A DNA stretch of 9,203 nucleotides from Lysobacterales bacterium (GTDB lineage: Bacteria; Pseudomonadota; Gammaproteobacteria; Xanthomonadales; Rhodanobacteraceae). Location: assembly GCA_013298265.1 (NCBI GenBank), contig JAAFHE010000102.1, positions 1 through 9,203 of the forward strand, given 5' to 3'. The notes beneath the pieces were generated by a model. The model worked only from the letters and a program-made list of their open reading frames with translations, had not been told where the DNA came from and did no database searches. Positions 1 to 5,953 of this stretch are shown piece by piece. The translations under genes were made by a program, and so were the position numbers. Each line of letters begins with the position of its first letter. Within the stretch, counting starts at the first letter, position 1.

Positions 1-39
1 CCCACACGACTCCACGAAGACCCTTTCTACCCAGCAAAG

Positions 40-73
40 GCGCTGGATCCCCGCCTATGCGGGGATGACGGGG
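40..73. repeat. REP element at the left edge of the window
   Basis: A 7-bp perfect stem, TCCCCGC (48-54) and GCGGGGA (59-65), encloses a CTAT loop. It is preceded by GCGCTGGA and followed by TGACGGGG. The unit and its left flank (CCTTTCTACCCAGCAAAGG) closely match the right-hand member of the REP pair at 6752-6786, whose flank is CCTTTTCAACCAAGCAACGG. This is therefore probably the second half of a REP pair whose first half lies outside the window. Such units are dispersed in gammaproteobacterial intergenic DNA. Confidence 0.8.
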
Positions 74-120
74 GTCAAGCCAGTGCCAATCGGATCATGT
101 TCAACTAGCAATTTGTCAAC

Positions 121-143
121 AACGTTACGCTGACCCCGCTATT
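121..143 (-). repeat. Short degenerate repeat 'GGGGTCAG-GTTAAC', copy A
   Basis: On the minus strand this reads AATAGCGGGGTCAGCGTAAC. It shares the GGGGTCAG-NN-TAAC core with copies at 1420-1450, 3431-3460 and 3634-3684. It begins about 28 nt beyond the stop codon of the small membrane-protein gene at 172-534 and has the same orientation as that gene. Confidence 0.5.
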
Positions 144-171
144 GCCGCCGGCACTGCGACAGAGCGGCCCG

Positions 172-534
172 CTACGCGCCCTTCTTGGAAACGGGGCTAG
201 GTGCAAGAAGACCGGCGAGGAACCCGACTACCGTTGTGAACACGGTCAGTATGGTGTCCCCCTTGACCGCATAGGTGACACCCGTGTCGAGCTTGGAGAA
301 CACGCCGATCCCCAGGACCACGACGCAGAACAGCAACACAAAGGCAAACGACGAGACCACGATCAGCCAAAGCCTTGCCGCCGTCTTGTCATCGGGCGGC
401 GGCAGGCCCTGAATCACCTGCGCTTCAAGCTTCTTCAGCGTTGCTTCGGGATCCGTCTTCAGGTCCTCCAGCGTCTGCGGACTTGCGAGGGCCTTCTCCA
501 GCATCACAGTCGCCGATCGCATTTGCTCAGCCAT
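172..534 (-). CDS. Small two-TM membrane protein, unrecognised
   Basis: A 120-residue protein I do not recognise. The first ~50 residues are soluble and helical, with a Pro-rich turn (GLPPPDDK, 43-50). Two hydrophobic segments follow, about 55-79 (LWLIVV...VVLGIGVF) and about 94-111 (TILTVFTTVVGFLAGLL), and the tail is short and basic (SKKGA). This suggests a hairpin inner-membrane protein. The ATG at 534 is supported by GAGGAG 7 nt upstream. It lies 170 nt downstream of the DUF2272 gene on the same strand and could share its transcript. A small TM protein beside a possible cell-wall enzyme recalls a holin/lysin pair, but nothing in the sequence proves that role. Coding is likely; function is unknown. 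Confidence 0.75.
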   Translation of the reverse strand: MAEQMRSATVMLEKALASPQTLEDLKTDPEATLKKLEAQVIQGLPPPDDKTAARLWLIVVSSFAFVLLFCVVVLGIGVFSKLDTGVTYAVKGDTILTVFTTVVGFLAGLLAPSPVSKKGA

Positions 535-704
535 GTCAATCTCCTCGTCGTGGGTGGATCTGCCATCGTCTTTCCTGCGCAGCGAAAGACATCGTCAGTC
601 GAAAGGACTACTGCCGCTTGCGTCCAACGGGACTCGGGCGACCATCGCGCAACGCGGAACCTGGGTCTGATGGCCCGCCCTTGGCGCGGCGCCTGAATGG
701 AGGG

Positions 705-1340
705 TCAAACCTCACGGCGTTTCAGCGTGACAAACCAGAAATGCCTGGAATCGACGATATGCCCGTTGGCCCCGGTCGGGAGCGTCTTCCTGGTGACCGA
801 GTCCATCACGTTGAAGCCGATGACATCGATCTCACCGGCGCGCCGGGCGACAACGATATCCGAATGACTCTCATACCCACTGCTGCTGTCGAAGAGCTTT
901 GCCGCCTTTTCGGCAGTCATTCCTGGCGCTCGCGCGTACGCGACCAGGTCTCCGGGCTGCGGTTCACCACCGGGCTCGTTGAGACGGAACGCCCAGTACT
1001 TTGCCGATGGGGTCGACGCCTTGCGCGCCGCCACGAAGTGACGAATGAACTTCGAGTGAGACTGCGCAAAAGGAAACTCCGCCTTGGTGAACCCCGCCGC
1101 CTTCATCGCCGCGGAAATGCCAACGGCGGACCAGAAATACCGATCGTCCGCCATGTCCTCCAAGCTAGGACTACCGCCACCGACAGCGCAGTATCGCTCG
1201 ATCACCAGACGCGCAAACGACTCCTCGTCGTCCGTATGGCCAATCGTCCTGTCGCCCGTCTTGACGTTCCAGGTCGACTTCCCCCAGGTATTCCACTCAT
1301 CGGTAACCGCACTGACGATCGATGCGAGCGTTGCAGGCAT
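705..1340 (-). CDS. DUF2272 domain-containing protein
   Basis: A 211-residue protein. Its central pattern fits the DUF2272 family: FWSAVGISAAMKAAG (69-83), then AQSHSKFIRHF (92-102), GDLVAYAR (130-137), YESHSDIVV (156-164) and IDVIGFNV (171-178). The layout resembles CHAP/NlpC-P60-like folds, in which a nucleophile follows a Trp and a His lies downstream. Here the residue after Trp is Ser71, as I recall for DUF2272 in general, with His159 as the likely counterpart. No signal peptide is visible, so it is cytoplasmic or exported by another route. The ATG at 1340 has GGGAGA a few bases upstream. Family assignment is from memory of the motif; enzymatic activity is not established. The upstream AT-rich DNA at 1341-1420 probably holds its promoter. 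Confidence 0.8.
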   Translation of the reverse strand: MPATLASIVSAVTDEWNTWGKSTWNVKTGDRTIGHTDDEESFARLVIERYCAVGGGSPSLEDMADDRYFWSAVGISAAMKAAGFTKAEFPFAQSHSKFIRHFVAARKASTPSAKYWAFRLNEPGGEPQPGDLVAYARAPGMTAEKAAKLFDSSSGYESHSDIVVARRAGEIDVIGFNVMDSVTRKTLPTGANGHIVDSRHFWFVTLKRREV

Positions 1341-1420
1341 GTGAGTCTCCCAGTTGAGTGGGGCAGAAACTTAATTACCTTGTGGAACATAATTTAATGT
1401 TTACCTTACACACCAAATTG
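1341..1420 (-). promoter_or_regulatory. AT-rich probable promoter region of the DUF2272 gene
   Basis: The stretch directly upstream of the DUF2272 start is clearly more AT-rich than its surroundings. On the minus strand it contains TTAAATTATG as a possible -10 region within the near-palindrome ACATTAAATTATGT, with TTTGGTG further upstream. No clean -35/-10 pair with standard spacing is evident, so only the region is annotated, not exact boxes. Confidence 0.3.
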
Positions 1421-1450
1421 ACCAGATCCCGTTACTAGACCCCGCTACTA
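1420..1450 (-). repeat. Short degenerate repeat, copy B (tandem 13-mers)
   Basis: Two adjacent 13-bp units, GATCCCGTTACTA (1425-1437) and GACCCCGCTACTA (1438-1450). They match the tandem TGACCCCGTTACTG units of copy D (3651-3683). The copy lies about 53 nt beyond the stop of the gene at 1504-2391 and is in that gene's orientation. Confidence 0.5.
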
Positions 1451-1503
1451 ACACAACGCCGCGAATCGGCTTAGACTTGAATTTGTTTCTATGACCATTA
1501 GGC
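1447..1503 (-). other. Possible degenerate attC site after the 295-aa gene
   Basis: Read on the minus strand, the TAG stop of the 295-aa gene is immediately followed by GCCTAAT, close to the attC R'' box RYYYAAC. The segment ends 57 bp later in GTGTTAG, close to the R' core GTTRRRY. A small GCCG-ATTCG-CGGC hairpin lies inside. The arms next to the boxes do not pair well, so this is at best a decayed or truncated attC. Confidence 0.25.
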
Positions 1504-2391
1504 CTAAGGAACATCAAAAAGTATCCTCCAGTCATCATCCGGGTTGAAGGCATTGGCAGTTTCATCGGCTTGGCACCATGAGCCAAAAAAGTCCTCTACG
1601 TGCCCTTCCGACATGATATGAAGAATGTTTGTCGGGGCGGGATGCTTTCGGGCCAAGTACCCAATCCGATGCCAGTCCTCCTTGTCATGGAAGTTAACCC
1701 CGTCAACCTCAAAGTCGCAGGCGTGCTTCATGAAGTCTTCGTCAAGCTCGAATGCGGCCGAAACATGCTTTTCGATTGATACCTCAAGCAGTTCAGATTG
1801 GAGTTGAGCTACCTCAAGAAACAGTCGACAGTACCCATAGACATCAAAGTCAGGCTTCTCGAAGTTGTCTCCGCTCGATGGGGCTCGATAGGAAATTAGC
1901 TCCCTGAAAGCTTTCAGATGAATTGTTGAATTCTTTACCTTACTGGACAGCTCTTTGTTGAAGTGTGCCAGGACATCGCAAGCGATATTGATCGTTTTTG
2001 TGTGAGTCGTCTTGAGAATTTCTCCGTCGTTCCACTTAACTTGTGGGCTCGTAAGAAGAATAGCTCGCAGTGAGTGCAGTACAGTGTAGTAGCTAAGGTA
2101 AGAAACTACTGGTCTCAGGTTGTTCTGCTCGGCGTATTTCAAACTCTGAGCCATCACGGAAGAGGCCAAGACCATTTTTGCTGCAAAGAATATTCGCACC
2201 ACCCATTCCGAATTTCGCTCCGAGCTCCAACTCTTCGTTATAGTTGAGAACTGCCGCAGAAGCTCGTTTGAACGAGCTTGAACATCCGACTCTTTCGCGA
2301 AGGCGGGTAGTTCGTGGAACTCATACCACCAGTCGCGATTGGCATATTGCATCCGACTTGCAATGATCTTTCTGACTTCTATGTGTGTCAT
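1504..2391 (-). CDS. Hypothetical protein, cassette-like orphan gene
   Basis: A 295-residue, mostly helical soluble protein that I do not recognise. It has no signal peptide and no convincing TM segment. The stretch VSYLSYYTVLHSLRAILL (96-113) followed by RELISYRAP (163-171) is reminiscent of the YY-hh-R-LL and R-hh-Y patterns of HEPN domains (found in toxin and defence RNases). However, no clear catalytic RxxxxH is present, so this is only a resemblance. The C-terminal third is acidic with several His/Trp residues. Base composition is visibly more AT-rich than the flanking chromosome. The ATG at 2391 lies about 16 nt after the attC-like element, leaving no room for its own promoter unless one sits inside that element; the SD is weak (AGG). 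The TAG stop abuts an attC-like box. This layout fits an integron-type gene cassette. Confidence 0.75.
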   Translation of the reverse strand: MTHIEVRKIIASRMQYANRDWWYEFHELPAFAKESDVQARSNELLRQFSTITKSWSSERNSEWVVRIFFAAKMVLASSVMAQSLKYAEQNNLRPVVSYLSYYTVLHSLRAILLTSPQVKWNDGEILKTTHTKTINIACDVLAHFNKELSSKVKNSTIHLKAFRELISYRAPSSGDNFEKPDFDVYGYCRLFLEVAQLQSELLEVSIEKHVSAAFELDEDFMKHACDFEVDGVNFHDKEDWHRIGYLARKHPAPTNILHIMSEGHVEDFFGSWCQADETANAFNPDDDWRILFDVP

Positions 2392-2407
2392 GCAAGTATG
2401 CCTACAG

Positions 2408-2538
2408 GGCGTTAACGTTCGAGCGAAACCACGTGCAACGTCGATCGGCCTCTGGCTGGCGGGGTAAAGTGAGCGAAGCGAACCCCATCAGGCGAGAGCC
2501 GCCTGCCGTTGCACATCAGGTTGAGCGAGGTGTTAGGC
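2408..2538 (-). other. attC: attC-like integron recombination site (131 bp imperfect palindrome)
   Basis: On the minus strand the element starts with GCCTAAC (R'' consensus RYYYAAC, 2532-2538), 2 nt after the TGA of the upstream gene. It ends with GTTAACG (R'-like, 2410-2416). The outer arms 2408-2440 and 2507-2538 are complementary along most of their length: CGTTGCAC against GTGCAACG is perfect, and CGCTCAACC against the GAGCGAAACC side pairs imperfectly. The centre adds GGGGT (2461-2465) and ACCCC (2482-2486). Length is near the upper end of known attC sites. The R' box deviates from GTTRRRY at its last two positions. No integron integrase lies in the window. The arms resemble attC sites of Xanthomonas chromosomal integrons as I recall them. 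Confidence 0.65.
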
Positions 2539-2539
2539 G

Positions 2540-3313
2540 TCATTCGCCCCGAAGCTCGCCGACTCCGATGGCAATGTCGCCGAGACCAGTAACGATGGAC
2601 GCTACGCCCCCAACTATGGTTGTATCTGGTGACAGAGGAAGCGCCCACCAGCCGCCGAGCAGCGAGATGTCGACGCCCGTAAGGACTGTTCCTCTAGCTA
2701 TCGAACCAAGGCCCTTGAACCACTTCTTTTTGGGTTGTGGCTCAGGCAGCTTGATCGAAATTGCTGATTGGTTTGAATCGTATTCTAGTGATTCAATCTT
2801 GCGATCTAGCTGTTGAGTTGCTTCTGCAATGCAAGACGACAGTGACATCTGATCGCGATACCTCGCGGCGCGCTCGTAGTACGCCTGGATACGACGGATG
2901 CGAATCCGAAGTTCCGCCTCTGGGTCGGTGCTTCCCGCGCTGCGCAGCGCTTCGATATCTTCCGGTGGAAGGTCAGACACTTTTAGCTCAGATACAATGT
3001 CTGTCATAAAGACCTCAAGAATTTCAACGACCCCGCTCTCAAGCAGCACTCGCTCGTTGAACTCTCGGTGCGCGCCACGCAGCCCCTCGATGGCTGATTT
3101 GATGTGCTCTCGGGTGAAAGCTCTGGACGCGTCTTCGGATTCGTCGGCGTCTAATTGCTCGATGTACCTAATCGTCCGCGACGCCCGGAACAGTTGCTCG
3201 AACCGATACGAGGACTTATCCCCATGCCATCGCCGAGACGCATGCAGCAGCTTGGATGCGACTTCCTGGCTGTAGACATCCTGGATGAGACGACGCCACG
3301 TGGACTTCTTCAT
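2540..3313 (-). CDS. Hypothetical protein with helical N-domain and Gly-rich hydrophobic C-terminus
   Basis: A 257-residue protein I do not recognise. Residues 1-180 are charged and helical, with likely coiled-coil stretches (about 60-115 and 130-180). A Pro/Lys linker (LPEPQPKKKWFK, 189-200) leads into a Gly-rich hydrophobic tail (about 201-253). The tail has two segments, GTVLTGVDISLLGGWWALPL and TTIVGGVASIVTGLGDIAIG, that could form a membrane hairpin. A soluble sensor-like part plus a membrane-active end is an architecture seen in some defence effectors; that is inference only. The start is uncertain. ATG at 3313 (MKKSTWRR) looks more protein-like, but ATG at 3391 (283 aa) would give a short cassette-type leader after GTTTAAGC; neither has a strong SD. 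The TGA stop is directly followed by the attC-like site. Confidence 0.7.
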   Translation of the reverse strand: MKKSTWRRLIQDVYSQEVASKLLHASRRWHGDKSSYRFEQLFRASRTIRYIEQLDADESEDASRAFTREHIKSAIEGLRGAHREFNERVLLESGVVEILEVFMTDIVSELKVSDLPPEDIEALRSAGSTDPEAELRIRIRRIQAYYERAARYRDQMSLSSCIAEATQQLDRKIESLEYDSNQSAISIKLPEPQPKKKWFKGLGSIARGTVLTGVDISLLGGWWALPLSPDTTIVGGVASIVTGLGDIAIGVGELRGE

Positions 3314-3430
3314 GCTAGGGGAACCTTTCCTATGACACGTAGCGCTTAAATCGGAGTCGGGCTGGATAACCATGAAAACGTGGCCAACCATGAGAACAGC
3401 TTAAACGCGACTAGAAAGACTTAGTTGTTT

Positions 3431-3460
3431 TGTGCAGAAAGTTAATCTGACCCAACTACT
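3431..3460 (-). repeat. Short degenerate repeat, copy C
   Basis: On the minus strand it contains GTTGGGTCAGATTAACTTTC followed by TGCACA. It matches copy D (CGGGGTCAGGTTAACTTCC, then TGCAT) along about 25 nt. It overlaps the stop codon of the remnant frame at 3456-3623 and lies upstream of the gene at 2540-3313. Confidence 0.55.
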
Positions 3461-3623
3461 TCACTGCAGGGTCGCGTAAGAAATGGTAGCTTGTGGTCCT
3501 GGCCTGACGCGACGATGAATTTCCAACAGGAGCCTTCCCGCCATTCTTGTATGCCTCTGCGACGGCATCTTCGAAATCTTCGTTGCTATCGGGACCAACC
3601 TCTGGTTCCGGCACGCCCTCCAC
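3456..3623 (-). pseudogene. Short coding remnant (about 55 codons) between repeats C and D
   Basis: A minus-strand frame runs from GTG (3623) to TAG (3456-3458) with protein-like content. It has an acidic start (EGVPEPEVGPDSNEDFEDAV), then AEAYKNGG, and a basic end (SSRQARTTSYHFLRDPAVK). Upstream the frame closes at a TAA inside repeat D, and no ATG or SD is present. It is therefore probably the C-terminal stub of a lost gene rather than a complete small gene. It lies exactly between two copies of the short repeat. I do not recognise the family. With its flanks it accounts for most of the otherwise gene-free stretch 3314-3737; the remainder shows only the repeats. Confidence 0.4.
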
Positions 3624-3633
3624 TACTGCTGCG

Positions 3634-3684
3634 CATGCAGGAAGTTAACCTGACCCCGTTACTGTTTGACCCCCGTTACTGTTT
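3634..3684 (-). repeat. Short degenerate repeat, copy D (most complete)
   Basis: On the + strand: GCAGGAAGTTAACC, then tandem units TGACCCCGTTACTGTT (3651-3666) and TGACCCCCGTTACTGTT (3667-3683). It is the best-preserved copy of the family. On the minus strand it begins about 53 nt beyond the TAG stop (3738-3740) of the interrupted membrane-protein gene. Confidence 0.6.
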
Positions 3685-3737
3685 TTGGGGAGGTTAAATC
3701 GCGCCTCTGCCTGGTTATGCATGGGTTTAGTTCGCGT

Positions 3738-3949
3738 CTATTTGGTAGTTTGTCCAGCGTCCGCCTCGCCCCCGACCTTGGCAGCAGCCTCTGCCGTCGC
3801 CTTTTCGCTAGCTTCGGCTGAAGCTTTGGCGCCAGCAGCCGAGACACTGTCTTCCTTCAACGCGTAGGATCGGCTAACGAAGACGACTATGGCCGTGAGA
3901 AGAAATGCACTCACGAACAATCCGATGCTGTTCTACTGAATAGTGCTAG
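3738..3949 (-). pseudogene. 3' part of the IS-interrupted membrane-protein gene
   Basis: This is the C-terminal half of the gene whose 5' part lies at 5490-5833. Deleting the IS and one CTAG joins GAC CCT AG with C ACT ATT CAG in the same frame. The frame then meets TAG (3933-3935), followed by NSIGLFVSAFLLTAIVVFVS, which is a clear TM segment. After that come RSYALKED and an Ala/Glu/Lys-rich tail (about 35 residues) ending QTTK-TAG. Apart from the internal TAG the frame is open, so an ancestral protein of about 183 residues is likely. A TTG at 3920 could in principle start a 60-residue single-TM peptide, but no good SD precedes it. Confidence 0.65.
3946..3949. repeat. CTAG flanking the IS, left copy
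   Basis: CTAG directly abuts the left inverted repeat. The same CTAG abuts the right inverted repeat at 5490-5493, consistent with a 4-bp target duplication or insertion into a CTAG palindrome. Confidence 0.7.
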
Positions 3950-3967
3950 GAGCCTGCGCGGCAGAAG
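3950..3967. repeat. Terminal inverted repeat, left (transposase 3' side)
   Basis: GAGCCTGCGCGGCAGAAG, an exact reverse complement of 5472-5489. Confidence 0.9.
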
Positions 3968-4114
3968 AAACAGAGGACTGATAACCTGAGCCGACCGGTC
4001 ATCCTGTGAGGCGAGCGCGTCGCTGTGTGTCGGGAGAACGGCTCCGGCGTGCACACAGTGGCGCGCGCATAGACGTTGCACAGGCCTGAATGCGCGCCTT
4101 TCCGCGGCCTTGCT

Positions 4115-5437
4115 TTATGCCCATGCCGCCATTCGCCGCAGGTTCAATGCCAGACACACCAGTTTCCACTCGGCCCGCACCTTCTGGATGCCACGCAGAC
4201 TGAACTGGCGAAATCCCAGCACCGATTTGATCCAGCCGTTGGGTGCTTCGACGATGGCCTTGCGGCGACGGTACGCCGCCTGGCCGTCCGTGCTCTTCAG
4301 ACTCTCGGCCATCTTCGCGGTGTATGGGTATTTCTCCGCATCGATCCGTGTCTGTTCGCGTCCCTCGCGGCCCAGCGCCACGATCACGTCGCAGGACTTG
4401 TCCGCCAGCACTTCCAGTGCCGCTTCGTTGCGATAACCCGCATCCGCCAGAACGGTGCCGGGCAACGCGCCCAGCATGCGCTCCATCGCTTCCACCATCA
4501 CCGGCAACTGCCCGCTGTCGGCAGCGCAATCGGTCAGCTCCGCCGCCACGATGATCTGACGCTCCGCATCCACCGCCGTCTGCGCGTTGTAGCTGTGCTC
4601 AAAGCCACCGTTGGCCTGTTTCATGATCCGGCTCTGCGGATCGGTGAAGCTGGTCTGGTCTGAGTCCTCCGGTACGCCGAAGTCGCGCTTGAACCGTTTG
4701 CCCCGCCTCGGCGTGCCATCCGGATGCCGCGGCTTGCGCTCGTCGCCCTCATGCCGCCCACGCGCCGCATCGGCCTCGCGCTGCTGCGCCTCCAGGCGCG
4801 CCTTCGCCGCTTCGATCGCAGCCAGCCGCTGCTCGCGCCGAGCTATCTCGGCCGGCAAATCGTGCTCGGGCTCGTTCGACTCCGCGGCATCGGTGGCGCG
4901 GGCGCGTTCCAACAAGGCCGCGATCTGCTGCTTTAACTCGGCCTCGGCCTGTTCCATCCGCCCGTAGCTCATCGCCTTGTGGCGCGACGCGTTGGCTTTC
5001 ACCTTGGTGCCGTCTACCGCGATCAGGCCCAGCTTCACCAAACCGCACTCGCGTGCCAGCTTCACCACCTGCACGAACAACCCCGACAGCTCCGCCAGAT
5101 GCAGAGCGCGGAAATCGCTCAGCGTCCGATGCGCCGGAAAGTTGCCGGCGGCCAGAACCCGCAACGCCACGTCCTCGTGCAGCCGTTTGGCCAGCTTGCG
5201 CGAAGAGAACACCCCGGTCGCGTAGCCGTACAGCAATACCTTCACCATCATCGCTGGGTGAAACGGTTGGTTGCGCGGCCCGCCCTTGGCGTATCGCGCG
5301 TGAAACGCAGACAGGTCGAGCGACTCCACCGTATCAGCGATGAAGTAGGCCAGATGACCCTCCGGAAGCCAGTCCGCCGCCGACACCGGCAGTAGGTGGG
5401 CTTGATCGGGGTAGTAGGGCTGGTATGAGGTCGTCAT
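4115..5437 (-). CDS. IS1182-family transposase
   Basis: A 440-residue DDE transposase that cuts and joins the IS ends. The N-terminal InsH/DUF772-type region (about 25-115) includes NQPFHPAMMVKVLLYGYATG (56-75), FSSRKLAKRLHEDVALRVL (77-95) and HRTLSDFR (103-110). The RNase H-like core shows D142 (LIAVDGTKVKANAS), D332 (VLADAGYRNE) and E397 (KAIVEAPNGWIK). A charged, probably coiled-coil insertion (about 155-230) separates the first two. The C-terminal RGIQKVRAEWKLVCLALNLRRM is typical of the family. The start is placed at ATG 5437 (MTTSYQPYYP), inside the IS. The open frame, however, continues upstream through the inverted repeat into the host gene to ATG 5833, giving a possible 572-residue fusion. 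The SD before 5437 is weak. Confidence 0.92.
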   Translation of the reverse strand: MTTSYQPYYPDQAHLLPVSAADWLPEGHLAYFIADTVESLDLSAFHARYAKGGPRNQPFHPAMMVKVLLYGYATGVFSSRKLAKRLHEDVALRVLAAGNFPAHRTLSDFRALHLAELSGLFVQVVKLARECGLVKLGLIAVDGTKVKANASRHKAMSYGRMEQAEAELKQQIAALLERARATDAAESNEPEHDLPAEIARREQRLAAIEAAKARLEAQQREADAARGRHEGDERKPRHPDGTPRRGKRFKRDFGVPEDSDQTSFTDPQSRIMKQANGGFEHSYNAQTAVDAERQIIVAAELTDCAADSGQLPVMVEAMERMLGALPGTVLADAGYRNEAALEVLADKSCDVIVALGREGREQTRIDAEKYPYTAKMAESLKSTDGQAAYRRRKAIVEAPNGWIKSVLGFRQFSLRGIQKVRAEWKLVCLALNLRRMAAWA

Positions 5438-5471
5438 GCGGCGATTGTCGCTCAATCGTTCCGCGAGTTGG

Positions 5472-5489
5472 CTTCTGCCGCGCAGGCTC
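5472..5489. repeat. Terminal inverted repeat, right (transposase 5' side)
   Basis: CTTCTGCCGCGCAGGCTC, an exact reverse complement of 3950-3967. It is read through in frame by the host-gene/transposase fusion. Confidence 0.9.
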
Positions 5490-5493
5490 CTAG
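5490..5493. repeat. CTAG flanking the IS, right copy
   Basis: CTAG directly abuts the right inverted repeat and matches the left copy at 3946-3949. Confidence 0.7.
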
Positions 5494-5833
5494 GGTCCTT
5501 AAGAATACGCTCCATAGCGTCAGATATAAGAGGTTCTGCCTTACTCAAAACATATCCAGACGCGAACGCGGCAATCGACTTTCCTAGATACTCGAAGCGC
5601 GTCGAGTCGTCCTTGTCGAACGGCGAAAAGAACATACCAATTGCCCAACCCAGCAAGCTCCCGACCAAGCAAATCAACACATTCTGCGCAATCGCGATTG
5701 TGCTCTCCCCCCCGAAGAACCAGCACAACAGTAAAAGCGTTGCGCCAAAGAGCGCGGCGAACATACTGCAGAATATCTGCGTTACCCAGTGCGAACCAAA
5801 GTTAGTCCTCAGAAACTTGATCAGTTCCGCCAT
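5490..5833 (-). pseudogene. 5' part of the IS-interrupted membrane-protein gene
   Basis: The N-terminal 114 codons of a membrane protein, with ATG at 5833 and AAAAGGAT as a good SD. Predicted TM segments lie at about 17-40 (VTQIFCSMFAALFGATLLLL...) and about 48-69 (NVLICLVGSLLGWAIGMFF). A weaker one follows a charged loop (SPFDKDDSTRFEYLGKS) at about 85-98. The frame enters the IS after ILKDP. Joined to 3738-3945 it restores an approximately 183-codon gene with a further TM segment and an Ala/Glu-rich tail. I do not recognise the family. Its start is 120 nt downstream of the SCO gene stop, so it may be co-transcribed; no obvious terminator was seen between them. Confidence 0.7.
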
Positions 5834-5953
5834 TTTCTATCCTTTTACGGGCTTCTTACATTTGGCCTCGAAAATCCGGGCGCTCGCTCACGCAACACAC
5901 GCCCCACATCAACAGTGCACCCAACAACCACAATCAGAGCTTCACAACAGGCA

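Larger units (their letters stand above)
3950..5489 (-). mobile_element. IS1182-family insertion sequence, complete
   Basis: A 1540-bp element with perfect 18-bp terminal inverted repeats: GAGCCTGCGCGGCAGAAG at 3950-3967 and its complement at 5472-5489. CTAG is present on both outer sides. It carries one intact transposase gene on the minus strand. The 165 bp downstream of the transposase stop contains a GCGCGCAT/ATGCGCGC hairpin (4063-4097) and no other gene. Perfect ends and an open transposase suggest the copy could still be active. Family assignment rests on the transposase type. The element splits a small membrane-protein gene. Confidence 0.88.

Noticed and set aside
568..590. GTCTTTC/GAAAGAC stem between the DUF2272 and small membrane genes
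   Set aside because: A 7-bp stem with a 9-nt loop and no U-run is too weak to call a terminator or regulatory element.
375..1397. 340-codon + strand open frame over the DUF2272 gene
   Set aside because: It is Arg/Pro-rich with no motif and covers the antisense of a recognised domain protein and its promoter.
3738..3920. Independent 60-residue small membrane protein starting at TTG 3920
   Set aside because: It is in phase with the 5' half of the gene on the other side of the IS and has no good SD, so it is better explained as the severed C-terminus.
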